Below the pieces are notes generated by a model. The model was not told where the DNA came from. It did no database searches and saw only the letters and a list, made by a program, of their open reading frames with translations. Shown piece by piece: positions 8,545 through 15,973 of a DNA stretch of 64,000 nucleotides (position 1 is the first letter of the stretch; each line of letters opens with the position of its first letter). The DNA is from CAYWOS01 sp964459985 (GTDB lineage: Bacteria; Bacillota; Clostridia; Christensenellales; Aristaeellaceae), in contig CAYWOS010000010.1 of assembly GCA_964459985.1 (NCBI GenBank), forward strand, positions 17,211 through 81,210, written 5' to 3'. Both the position numbers and the translations under genes were made by a program.

Positions 8545-8671
8545 GTTCCTGTCCCTCCCCGCGAATTTTCGGTAATCCCGGCGTCGGGCGCGCGCGGATC
8601 TCGCGGTTGCCCGGACGCGGCAGATAGTCCAGCGCGCCCGGAAACGCCGGCGCGCCCCGTTTTCCGTCCAT
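8531..8671 (-). CDS. Candidate 46-residue protein between spoVAB and spoVAC
   Basis: An ATG overlaps the spoVAB stop (TAATG) and the frame runs 46 codons to a TGA inside the start of spoVAC, overlapping it by 14 nt. Both junctions are the kind used for translational coupling. The product begins MDGKRGAPAFPGALDYLPRP, is rich in Pro, Gly and Arg, and has no membrane segment. No family is recognised. In such GC-rich DNA a 46-codon frame can arise by chance, so the support is its position and exact junctions rather than its sequence. Confidence 0.4.
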   Translation of the reverse strand: MDGKRGAPAFPGALDYLPRPGNREIRARPTPGLPKIRGEGQEHGGE

Positions 8672-9060
8672 TACGATCCCCCGATCAGCGACGCGTACAG
8701 CGCGCCGCCCGTTTTGCCCAGGATCAGCGCCGCCGCCGCAAGGCGCATGTCCGCCGTTACGCTCAAGCGGTCGAACAGCGTGGGAATGACCTCGACCGCC
8801 TCGACCAGCGCCGCCGACACCATGCCCACGAACGCGCCGCCCGCGAGTAGCGCCAGCGCGGCGATCGCCTCGGGCAGACGCATTTCGGGCGACAGCGCGC
8901 CCAGCGCCGCGCCCAGCACGAGCGCCGCCGCGCACAGGCGCATGCTCCCGGCGTTCAGCGCGTCGCTCACGCGCATGGGAATCTGCAGCGCCGTCCACAG
9001 CGGCGCGACCACCAGCCCCAGCGTTACGCCGAAGGACAGCCCGATCAGCGCGCCGGTCAC
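8671..9060 (-). CDS. spoVAB: Stage V sporulation protein AB
   Basis: This 129-residue protein is nearly all hydrophobic, with four membrane segments, and ends ILGKTGGALYASLIGG, close to the GKTxGSLY ending of SpoVAB. It starts with an ATG overlapping the spoVAA stop (ATGA at 9060-9057). SpoVAB belongs to the forespore-expressed SpoVA membrane set needed for dipicolinic acid uptake. Order spoVAA-spoVAB-spoVAC matches the classical operon. Confidence 0.88.
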   Translation of the reverse strand: MTGALIGLSFGVTLGLVVAPLWTALQIPMRVSDALNAGSMRLCAAALVLGAALGALSPEMRLPEAIAALALLAGGAFVGMVSAALVEAVEVIPTLFDRLSVTADMRLAAAALILGKTGGALYASLIGGS

Positions 9061-9575
9061 GGCGTCGTCCCTTCCGTTTCCTCGGCTGATTTGCGGTAGC
9101 TTTTAAGCTTGATATCAAGCGGCGATATGCTGCCGCGCCGGCCGATCATCGCATAGTACAGCGCCGCGCCGAAACCGACGCCGACGGCGTAGGGCACGGC
9201 GATCAAAAGCCGGTCGGACGGCTCGGCGCCCGTGATCATGCGGTACATCGTTCCCTGCGCCTTTTCCATATCGACGTCGGCGTGAAACCACGTGATGGTG
9301 AACGCGCTGCCGATGAACAAAAGCAGAAACGCGACGGCGGCGCGAAGCGCGTGCGTCCTTGCGCGCTTGCGCTCGGGGACGACGTGCACATAACACTGAT
9401 CCGCGCCGAGCAGACTGATATCGGCGTTTTCGCCGATCGCCTGCGCGACGGCGATGGCGGGCAGTTTCCATACCCCCGCCTTTTTCGGACACGGGATTTC
9501 GATATCCCCCGCCTCGCCGCCCAGCACGTCCGCCACGTCGCGCACATGCAGCGTTTCGCCCGGCGCGATGGTCAC
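9057..9575 (-). CDS. spoVAA: Stage V sporulation protein AA
   Basis: At least 172 residues. After an N-terminal soluble region it has two membrane segments around the SpoVAA-type block GSAFTITWFHADVDM followed by MYRMITG and an IAVPYAVGVGFG segment. The GTG at 9575 is the first ordinary start, but the frame upstream reads LFVQVKDR before it, which aligns with the N-terminal strand of B. subtilis SpoVAA (RIFIRLRHRV as I recall it). It is led by an AGGTGAGG box 4 nt before a CTG at 9599. The true start may therefore be CTG 9599. It is the first gene of the spoVA operon, behind a forespore sigma-type promoter. Confidence 0.9.
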   Translation of the reverse strand: MTIAPGETLHVRDVADVLGGEAGDIEIPCPKKAGVWKLPAIAVAQAIGENADISLLGADQCYVHVVPERKRARTHALRAAVAFLLLFIGSAFTITWFHADVDMEKAQGTMYRMITGAEPSDRLLIAVPYAVGVGFGAALYYAMIGRRGSISPLDIKLKSYRKSAEETEGTTP

Positions 9576-9624
9576 GCGATCCTTTACCTGAACGAACAGT
9601 CCGCCTCACCTCGCTTGACAAAAA

Positions 9625-9655
9625 CAGTATGCGCGGGCGAGCGGAAAACCATACA
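9625..9655 (-). promoter_or_regulatory. Sigma-G/sigma-F type forespore promoter for the spoVA operon
   Basis: On the - strand TGTATG (9655-9650), an 18-nt spacer, then CATACTG (9631-9625). This fits the SigG pattern (xxAT(A/G), 17-18, CATAxTA) known to drive spoVA in Bacillus. No vegetative promoter is visible between the upstream terminator and spoVAA. Confidence 0.65.
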
Positions 9656-9688
9656 AAAAAACGGCGCGGACATGATGAGTCCGCGCCG
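9655..9688 (-). terminator. Intrinsic terminator after the htpG-Dabb operon
   Basis: On the - strand GGCGCGGAC (9687-9679), a 7-nt loop, GTCCGCGCC (9671-9663), then seven Ts. The T run touches the -35 element of the spoVA promoter. Confidence 0.92.
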
Positions 9689-9702
9689 CCTTGAACAGAT
9701 CG

Positions 9703-9996
9703 TCAGTCGTAATCGAAAATACACTTGGATTCGATCAGCGCGCCGTACCGCCGCTTCCATTCGCGGTGCGCGCCGCTTTCGTTATACGCGGGCAGGCTCG
9801 CGGCGTCCATCGTCATTTCGATCATCAGATCATACCGGTTTTCGTACCCGCTCCCGCGCCGGTTGACGCCCGGGACGAAACGAATCCCGCGCACGCCCGG
9901 GATGGCCTTCGCGCCCTCAAAAATCGCGCGGATGTCCGGCAGGAGCGCGTCCATATCGGTCCCGGCGATCCATCGGACGATGATGCAGTGCTTCAC
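9703..9996 (-). CDS. Dabb (stress-responsive alpha/beta barrel) domain protein
   Basis: This 97-residue protein starts MKHCIIVRW, contains GVRGIRFVPG and YDLMIEMTM, and ends in a HREWKRRYG helix. That order fits the small dimeric ferredoxin-like Dabb fold. Members are stress-associated or act in small-molecule chemistry; no substrate is evident. The GTG start has a perfect AGGAGG SD at 7 nt that overlaps the htpG stop region. It therefore shares the CIRCE-controlled htpG transcript and a terminator follows it. Confidence 0.75.
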   Translation of the reverse strand: MKHCIIVRWIAGTDMDALLPDIRAIFEGAKAIPGVRGIRFVPGVNRRGSGYENRYDLMIEMTMDAASLPAYNESGAHREWKRRYGALIESKCIFDYD

Positions 9997-10008
9997 GGCG
10001 CGCCCTCC

Positions 10009-11919
10009 TTATGAAAGCTCGGCGAAGCGCGCGATCAGATCATTGCTGCGCGCGATGAACGCCTTGAGATCGTCGTTTTCGAGCGGGCGCGAGGACAGCC
10101 GCGCGACGTCGAACAATTGCCGGCAGATGAGCTTCTGCGCGTCGCCCTCCTCCATCGCGGCGAGGCCGCGCACCGTCGGGCACAGGCGGTTGAGCACCAG
10201 CGTCAGTTTGACGGGCATGTCGAACGATTGCCCGAACACGGCGCTCATTTCCTTGTAGCGGCGCATCTGCTCGTCCTCGGTGATCATCATGGGCAGCGCG
10301 CGGTCGGACAGCGCTTCCACCTTGACCGTCAGATCCTTGTCGTCCAGCGCGTCGCGGAACATTTTCTCCATCGCCGCCTGATCGATGTCCTTGCCCTCGT
10401 CGCTTTCCTCGGTCAGTCCCGTCACGTCGGCGTCCACGCGCGCGAACTGCACGTCGGCGCCGCTCCCGTACTCGAGGAAGGACATGAAATTCATGTCGAT
10501 CATGGTGTCCATAAGCGCCACGTCGATGCCGCGCCCGACGTACAGCGCCACCTGCGCCGCCTGCCGCGACGCCTCGGTGGTGTAGTAAATCTTCTTCTCG
10601 GTCTTGCCCTCGTTGCGCGATTTGTACTCGGCGAGCGTCAGATAATCGCCGCCCGTCGTTTTCAGCAGCAGGCTGTCCTTGACCTGCTCGTAGAATTTCT
10701 GATCGCGCACGCAGCCGTACTTGACGAAGGGATGGATGTCGTCCCAGTAGGTCTGGTACGTTTCGCGCTCGGTGGCAAACAGCGCGTTCAATTTGTCGGC
10801 GACTTTCTTGGTGATATGCGCCGAGAGCTTTTTGACGTAGCCGTCGTTTTGCAGGAAGGAACGCGACACGTTGAGCGGCAGATCGGGGCAGTCGATCACG
10901 CCCTTGAGCAGCATCAGGAACTCGGGAATGACCTCCTTGATGTTGTCGGCGACGAACACCTGCCGATTGAACAGCTTGATCTCGCCCTCCTGCCCGCCGA
11001 AATCGCGCTTGATGCGCGGGAAATACAGGATGCCCTTGAGATTGAAGGGATAATCGACGTTGAGATGCACCCAGAAGAGCGGATCGTCAAAGGAATGGAA
11101 CAGCTTGTGATAGGTTTCCTTGTACTGCTCATCGGTGCAGTCGCGGGGATTTTTGAGCCAGAGCGGATCGGTATCGTTGATGGGTTTTTCTTCCTTTTCG
11201 GCGGGCTTGTCGTCCGCGCGGTCTTCTTCCTGATCGGCGGGCTGTTCGTCTTTGCATTCCTCGCACTCGCAGCCGTCCTCGTGCGCGTGCCCGTCGGCTT
11301 TCGTTTCCACGGGCTTTTTGATTTCATCCAGATAGATCGGCACAGCCATGTAGCCGCAGTAGCGCGACAGCACTTCGCGCACGCGGTAGGTTTCGAGGAA
11401 TTCCTTTTCGTCCTCCAATATGTGCAGCGTGACGGTGGTGCCGCGCGTATCGCGGTCGCCCTCGTCCATTTCATACGCCATGCCGTCCTCGCTCGTCCAG
11501 CGCACGGGTTTGGCGTTTTCCTGATAGGAGAGCGTGTCGATGGTCACTTTGTCCGCCGCCATGAACGCCGAGTAAAAGCCCAGCCCGAAATGCCCGATGA
11601 TGCCGCCCTTGTCGTCGCCGGTATAGTTCTTGAGGAATTCCTCGGCGCTGGAAAACGCCACCTGATTGATGTACTTTTCGACTTCCTCCGCCGTCATGCC
11701 GATGCCGTTGTCCGAAAAGCGGATTTCGCCCGCTTCCTTGTCCACCGTCACGGTGACGCGCAGATTTTCGGCGTCGGGGAACAGCATCCTGTACTTGGTC
11801 GCGGCGTCGCAGCCGTTCGAGACCATTTCACGGATGAAAATATCCTTGTCGGAGTACAGCCAGCGCTTGATGACCGGCATAATGTTCTGCGCGTGAATGG
11901 AAATATTGCCCTTTTGCAT
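10009..11919 (-). CDS. htpG: Hsp90-family chaperone HtpG with an acidic, Cys/His-containing insertion
   Basis: This 636-residue protein carries the GHKL ATP-binding elements: E31, SNGCDAATK, DNGIGM (70-75), GHFGLGFYSAFM (109-120) and TTVTL. The middle and C-terminal dimerisation domains are full length. Hsp90 proteins fold and remodel clients through ATP-driven dimer closure in the cytoplasm. Unusual is residues ~205-246, a highly acidic linker between N and middle domains containing H211, H213, C217, C219 and C222, which could bind metal. ATG 11919 has a GGGAGG SD. A vegetative promoter with CIRCE immediately upstream indicates HrcA repression. The Dabb gene follows after about 12 nt. Confidence 0.96.
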   Translation of the reverse strand: MQKGNISIHAQNIMPVIKRWLYSDKDIFIREMVSNGCDAATKYRMLFPDAENLRVTVTVDKEAGEIRFSDNGIGMTAEEVEKYINQVAFSSAEEFLKNYTGDDKGGIIGHFGLGFYSAFMAADKVTIDTLSYQENAKPVRWTSEDGMAYEMDEGDRDTRGTTVTLHILEDEKEFLETYRVREVLSRYCGYMAVPIYLDEIKKPVETKADGHAHEDGCECEECKDEQPADQEEDRADDKPAEKEEKPINDTDPLWLKNPRDCTDEQYKETYHKLFHSFDDPLFWVHLNVDYPFNLKGILYFPRIKRDFGGQEGEIKLFNRQVFVADNIKEVIPEFLMLLKGVIDCPDLPLNVSRSFLQNDGYVKKLSAHITKKVADKLNALFATERETYQTYWDDIHPFVKYGCVRDQKFYEQVKDSLLLKTTGGDYLTLAEYKSRNEGKTEKKIYYTTEASRQAAQVALYVGRGIDVALMDTMIDMNFMSFLEYGSGADVQFARVDADVTGLTEESDEGKDIDQAAMEKMFRDALDDKDLTVKVEALSDRALPMMITEDEQMRRYKEMSAVFGQSFDMPVKLTLVLNRLCPTVRGLAAMEEGDAQKLICRQLFDVARLSSRPLENDDLKAFIARSNDLIARFAELS

Positions 11920-11964
11920 GACGAGATTCCTCCCGATAAAGAATGTGCATTGGTTTGCGAAGCC

Positions 11965-11993
11965 ATTATAACACGGCGCGCGGCAAAATGCAA
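11965..11993 (-). promoter_or_regulatory. Promoter for htpG
   Basis: On the - strand TTGCAT (11993-11988), 17 nt, TATAAT (11970-11965). The CIRCE operator ends 7 nt upstream of the -35 box. Confidence 0.85.
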
Positions 11994-12000
11994 CAGAGAA

Positions 12001-12027
12001 TTAGCACTCATTTGAAAAGAGTGCTAA
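12001..12027. promoter_or_regulatory. CIRCE operator (HrcA binding site)
   Basis: Perfect TTAGCACTC (12001-12009), 9-nt spacer, GAGTGCTAA (12019-12027). This is the consensus CIRCE element bound by HrcA. It lies just upstream of the htpG -35 box on the - strand and about 90 bp upstream of the divergent NagD-like gene's -10 box. Confidence 0.97.
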
Positions 12028-12117
12028 CAAAACGACGCGGGGCGGCGCGACGGATCGCCGCGCCCCGCCGCCGCGACGGGAAACGCGCGATTTCCGCTTT
12101 CCTTCCGGCGCAATATC

Positions 12118-12126
12118 TGCTATAAT
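12118..12126 (+). promoter_or_regulatory. Extended -10 promoter for the NagD-like gene
   Basis: TGC immediately before TATAAT (12121-12126) forms an extended -10. No convincing -35 hexamer is visible 17 nt upstream. Confidence 0.6.
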
Positions 12127-12146
12127 TTGTCCGACCGTATGAGGAG

Positions 12147-12932
12147 GTGTTTCCCATCGAAAAACTGCGGAGCAAAAAAGGCTTCATCTGCGACATGGAC
12201 GGCGTCATTTATCACGGCAACCGGCTGCTGCCCGGCGTGACGGAATTCGTCGAATGGCTCAAGCGCGAGGGAAAGGAATTCCTGTTCCTGACCAACAACA
12301 GCGGCAAAACGCAGCGCGAGCTTCGCCAGAAGCTCATGAGTATGGGGCTGGACGTCGATGAGAAGCATTTCTACACCAGCGCCCTGGCGACGGCGAAATT
12401 CCTGTCGTCGCAGGCGCCGGGCTGCGGCGTGTACGTTATCGGCGAGCCGGGGCTGTTCGGCGCGCTGTACGACGCCGGCATTTCCATCAACGAGCGCGAT
12501 CCCGATTACGTGGTCGTGGGCGAGGTCGCGGGCTATAACTACGAATCGGTCTGCCGCGCCGTGACGCACGTATTGAACGGCGCCAAGCTGATCGGTACGA
12601 ATTCGGACGTGACCGGGCCGTCCGATCACGGGCTGATCCCCTCCTGCCGCGCGCTCATTTCGCCCATCGAGATGGCGACGGGGCAAAAGGCGTACTTCAT
12701 CGGCAAGCCCAACCCGCTCATGATGCGCACGGGGCTGAGAATGCTCGGCGTGCATTCCGAGGAAGCCGCCATGATCGGCGACCGCATGGACACCGACATC
12801 ATCGCGGGCATTGAAAGCGGTCTGGACACCGTGCTAGTGCTCTCGGGCGTCACGACGCGCGAGGGCGTGTCGCAGTATCCCTACCGCCCGCGGCTCATCC
12901 TTGACGGCGTGGGCGATATCCCGACGGCGTGA
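12147..12932 (+). CDS. HAD-superfamily phosphatase, NagD/AraL type
   Basis: About 258-261 residues. Motif I is CDMDGVIYHGN, motif II is FLTNNSG, motif III is the GKPNP lysine block and motif IV is IGDRMDTDI; a C2-type cap follows motif II. This is the NagD-like subfamily of sugar- or nucleotide-phosphate phosphatases; the substrate cannot be read. Start is unusual: GTG 12147 overlaps the GAGGAGG SD (12141-12147), whereas the in-frame ATC at 12156 sits 8 nt after the SD and gives an N-terminus (IEKLRSKKG) of usual length. The gene heads a three-gene run with a GNAT and a 2H-family gene. Confidence 0.87.
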   Translation: MFPIEKLRSKKGFICDMDGVIYHGNRLLPGVTEFVEWLKREGKEFLFLTNNSGKTQRELRQKLMSMGLDVDEKHFYTSALATAKFLSSQAPGCGVYVIGEPGLFGALYDAGISINERDPDYVVVGEVAGYNYESVCRAVTHVLNGAKLIGTNSDVTGPSDHGLIPSCRALISPIEMATGQKAYFIGKPNPLMMRTGLRMLGVHSEEAAMIGDRMDTDIIAGIESGLDTVLVLSGVTTREGVSQYPYRPRLILDGVGDIPTA

Positions 12933-12988
12933 CGGCAAACCCCGGCGCGGCTGCGCGCGAGGGCGCGGCAATCGAGGAGAAAACGGAC

Positions 12989-13471
12989 ATGATTTTTCGT
13001 CAGGCGCGCGGCGACGATTCCCCGGCGGTGTTCGCGCTGTACCAGTCGGTGATCGGAAGCGAGTTTTGTATCTGGAACGTACTGTATCCGACGGCGGACG
13101 ATATCCGCCGCGACGTGGAGACGGGGAATCTCTTTGTGCTGTGCGACGGGGACCGAATGGCCGGCGCGGTTTCCATCGTGCCTGAAAACGAAATGGACGA
13201 TATGCCGTGCTGGTCGACGTCCGACGGAACGGAGCGGGAGATCGCGCGGGTCGTGATCGCAAAAGCATATCAGGGAAAGGGCATGGCGGCCGGGCTGGTT
13301 CGCTCGGTGATCGACGTGCTCAAAGCGAGAAACTGCCGTACTGTTCGCCTGTCGGTCGCCGCGGAGAACATTCCGGCGCGGAAAACGTACGACAAAGTCG
13401 GCTTTGTGCCCGTCGGCGAAGCGGATATGTACTGTCATCATTATTATCTGCTTGAAAAGACGATCCTGTAA
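12989..13471 (+). CDS. GNAT-family N-acetyltransferase
   Basis: About 160 residues. Motif A reads RVVIAKAYQGKGMAAGLV, the acetyl-CoA pyrophosphate loop (Q/RxxGxG/A), followed by SVAAENIPARKTYDKVGF, the usual end of the GNAT fold. GNAT enzymes transfer an acetyl group to an amine of a small molecule or protein; the acceptor is unknown. The ATG at 12989 has a GAGGAG SD about 10 nt upstream; the frame is open back to a GTG overlapping the previous stop, but that extension looks untranslated. Confidence 0.88.
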   Translation: MIFRQARGDDSPAVFALYQSVIGSEFCIWNVLYPTADDIRRDVETGNLFVLCDGDRMAGAVSIVPENEMDDMPCWSTSDGTEREIARVVIAKAYQGKGMAAGLVRSVIDVLKARNCRTVRLSVAAENIPARKTYDKVGFVPVGEADMYCHHYYLLEKTIL

Positions 13472-13510
13472 GCCTGTGCGCGGCAGGCAAAGCGGCGGGA
13501 GGCGGCGCGG

Positions 13511-14044
13511 ATGTACCTGTGGACGGCGATCGACGTGAGCGAACAGCTTCATCCCCTTCGGCGGGACGTGGAGCGGATTTCCAGGGAGCTTGACCTTGAC
13601 AACGGCGCCCTGACGCTGCCCTTTCATATCTCGCTCCGCATTTCCTGCCCGATCGACGACGCGCTGTATGAACAGGCGGTCGACGCGACGGAAGCTTATC
13701 TTTCCTCGCTTTCGCCGTTTATCGTCCGCGTGAAGGGCGTGCACAGGAACGGCGACATCATCTGGTGCGTCATGGAAAGCAATCCGGATTTGGAGGACCT
13801 CCACAAGCGCCTGATCGATTTCATGTCGGCCGATTTCGGCGTCGGTACGCATCCGTTCGATCGGATGTTTCTTTACCACGCGACGCTGTTCATCGGCGCC
13901 GGTGAAAAAACGGAGGCGGCGTTCGCGCGCATCCGCTCGGCGCGGACGCCCGAAACGCTGACGGCGAACCGCTTCGTCATCGGCGCGTCGGAGAGCGGCA
14001 AAATCGGGGAATACAGGGTGATCCGGCGGATTTCCGTCGGGTAA
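13511..14044 (+). CDS. 2H phosphoesterase superfamily protein (2'-5' RNA ligase/cyclic phosphodiesterase-like)
   Basis: This 177-residue protein has the paired H-x-(S/T)-x motifs of the 2H superfamily: FHISLRI near residue 38 and YHATLFI near residue 121, about 80 residues apart. Family members open or form 2',5' linkages or cyclic phosphates in RNA or nucleotides. A GGGAGG SD lies 9 nt before the ATG. It is the last gene of the NagD-like run and converges on glmS with a 22-bp gap and no clear terminator. Confidence 0.82.
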   Translation: MYLWTAIDVSEQLHPLRRDVERISRELDLDNGALTLPFHISLRISCPIDDALYEQAVDATEAYLSSLSPFIVRVKGVHRNGDIIWCVMESNPDLEDLHKRLIDFMSADFGVGTHPFDRMFLYHATLFIGAGEKTEAAFARIRSARTPETLTANRFVIGASESGKIGEYRVIRRISVG

Positions 14045-14066
14045 AGGATCGCCCGGCGGTCGTTCC

Positions 14067-15872
14067 CTACTCCACCGTGACCGATTTCGCCAGATTGCGC
14101 GGCTTGTCCACATCGCGCCCCTGCGCGACCGCCATGAAATAGGCGAGCATCTGAAGCGGCGGAATGACGAGAAGCGGCAGAAGCATTTCGTCGGCGTCGG
14201 GCACGCTCCAGACCTCGTCGGACTCCTCCCGCGCGCGGGCGGCGAAGCGCTCGGGGCAGACGCACAGCGTATTCGCGCCGCGCGATTTCGTTTCGCGCAG
14301 GTTGGACAGCGTTTTATCCAGCAATCGTTCCTGCGTGCAAAGCGCGATGACGGGCGTGCCCTTTGAGATCAGCGCGATCGCGCCGTGCTTGAGCTCGCCC
14401 GCCGCGTACGCCTCGCTGGCGAGGTAGGAAACCTCCTTGAGCTTGAGCGCCGCTTCCATCGCCAGCGCGCTGTCCAGTCCCCTGCCGATAAAGAAAATCA
14501 AACGTTCGTTCATGTGCTGATCGCAGAATTTCTGGATGCGCGGCGCGTGATCGAACGTTTTTTCCATGAGCGAGGGAATCCCGCGCAGCCCGGTAAGCAG
14601 TTGATCGGCGCGGAATTTTTCAAGCGCGCCGTTTTTCAGCCCCAGCGCGATCGCCAGCAGCAAAAGCGTTTCCACCTGCGTGGTGTACGCCTTGGTGCTG
14701 GCGACGGCGATCTCGGGGCCGGCGAAGGTGTTGAGCGTGAAGGGCGTCATGCGCGTGAGCGTGCTGCCCACGGTGTTGGTGAGCGAGGCGACGGCGACGC
14801 CCGCCTCGCGCGCCGCCTTGAGCGCCGCCAGCGTGTCCGCCGTTTCCCCGCTCTGGCTCACGGCGAGGGCAAGCTCGTTTTCATGCGCGAAAATGCGGTC
14901 GTAGCGGTATTCGCTGGCAATGCGCGCCTCGCCCTCGATGTTCGCCAGATGCCGTAAATAATGCCCGCCGACCAAAGAAGCGTGATACGCCGTGCCGCAG
15001 GCGAGGAAGGTGACGCGCCCGGGCGCGAGGGGCAGGGGCAGTTTGATCTCGCCCGCAGCCGCGTACGCCTCGTACGTGCCCCGGACAGCCTGCGGCTGCT
15101 CGTGGATCTCCTTGAGCATGAAATGCTCGTACCCGCCCTTTTCCGCCGCCGCCGCGTCCCACGCGATGTGCGTGGGGCGCACCGTGACGGGCGCGCCCAG
15201 CGCGTCGTACACCTCGGCGCGCCCGCGCGTCAGCACGGCGATTTCGCGGTCCTCGAGCATCAGCACCTCGCGCGTGTGGCGCAGTATCGCCGGGATATCG
15301 CTGGCGACGAACATTTCACCCTCGCCCAGCCCGATGACGAGCGGACTGCCCACGCGCACGCAGAAGAGGTGATCCGGCTCGCGCTCGGACAGAATGGCGA
15401 GCGCGTAATTGCCCGTGAGCAGGGGCATGGCGCGGCGCAGCGTGCCCAGCATGTCGCCGTCGTACAGCGTGTGAATCAGGTGCGCCGCCGCCTCGGTGTC
15501 CGTCTGGCTGACGAAGGCGCAGCCCTGCGCCTCGAGGCTTTTGCGCAGCGCCAGATGGTTTTCGATGATGCCGTTGTGCACCAGCGCGATATCGCCCTTG
15601 ACGTCGGTGTGCGGATGCGCGTTCAGATCGCTCGGCTCGCCGTGCGTCGCCCAGCGCGTGTGCCCGATGCCGATTTCGCCGCGCATGGGACGCTCTTCGA
15701 CCAGACCGCGGAGCTGCCGGATGCGGCCGACGCATTTGCGCACCTCGATCCTGCCGTCGTCCAGCGTCGCCAGCCCCGCGCTGTCATACCCGCGGTATTC
15801 CAGCCGATCCAGCCCGTCCAGCAGGATGTCCTGCGCCTGCCTGTGCCCGATGTATCCGACGATTCCGCACAT
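14067..15872 (-). CDS. glmS: Glutamine--fructose-6-phosphate aminotransferase (isomerizing)
   Basis: This 601-residue protein begins MCGIVGYIG, exposing the catalytic Cys of the N-terminal glutamine amidohydrolase domain; EYRGYDSAG and GHTRWATHG follow. Two SIS isomerase domains fill the C-terminal half (SQSGETADT, TNTVGSTL) and the end, KPRNLAKSVTVE, is the usual GlmS tail. It makes glucosamine-6-phosphate for peptidoglycan. ATG 15872 has a GAGGA SD. The leader is only about 65 nt and AT-rich, too short for a glmS ribozyme, so that common control is absent here. Confidence 0.97.
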   Translation of the reverse strand: MCGIVGYIGHRQAQDILLDGLDRLEYRGYDSAGLATLDDGRIEVRKCVGRIRQLRGLVEERPMRGEIGIGHTRWATHGEPSDLNAHPHTDVKGDIALVHNGIIENHLALRKSLEAQGCAFVSQTDTEAAAHLIHTLYDGDMLGTLRRAMPLLTGNYALAILSEREPDHLFCVRVGSPLVIGLGEGEMFVASDIPAILRHTREVLMLEDREIAVLTRGRAEVYDALGAPVTVRPTHIAWDAAAAEKGGYEHFMLKEIHEQPQAVRGTYEAYAAAGEIKLPLPLAPGRVTFLACGTAYHASLVGGHYLRHLANIEGEARIASEYRYDRIFAHENELALAVSQSGETADTLAALKAAREAGVAVASLTNTVGSTLTRMTPFTLNTFAGPEIAVASTKAYTTQVETLLLLAIALGLKNGALEKFRADQLLTGLRGIPSLMEKTFDHAPRIQKFCDQHMNERLIFFIGRGLDSALAMEAALKLKEVSYLASEAYAAGELKHGAIALISKGTPVIALCTQERLLDKTLSNLRETKSRGANTLCVCPERFAARAREESDEVWSVPDADEMLLPLLVIPPLQMLAYFMAVAQGRDVDKPRNLAKSVTVE

Positions 15873-15944
15873 AATTTGTCCTCAATCTTTCATTTAATCA
15901 TGATTGTTTGCAATATTTAAGTTAATTTTGCAACTTTCCACACG

Positions 15945-15973
15945 ACTATACCACGTCTCGCGCCGCGCGTCAA
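15945..15973 (-). promoter_or_regulatory. Promoter for glmS
   Basis: On the - strand TTGACG (15973-15968), 17 nt, TATAGT (15950-15945). The -35 box overlaps the stop codon of the M23-like gene. Confidence 0.82.

Noticed and set aside
10117..12015. + strand ORF of 632 codons opposite htpG
   Set aside because: Antisense shadow; it also runs through the htpG promoter.
15873..15944. glmS ribozyme in the glmS leader
   Set aside because: Leader is only ~65 nt and lacks the AGCGCCAGAAC core.
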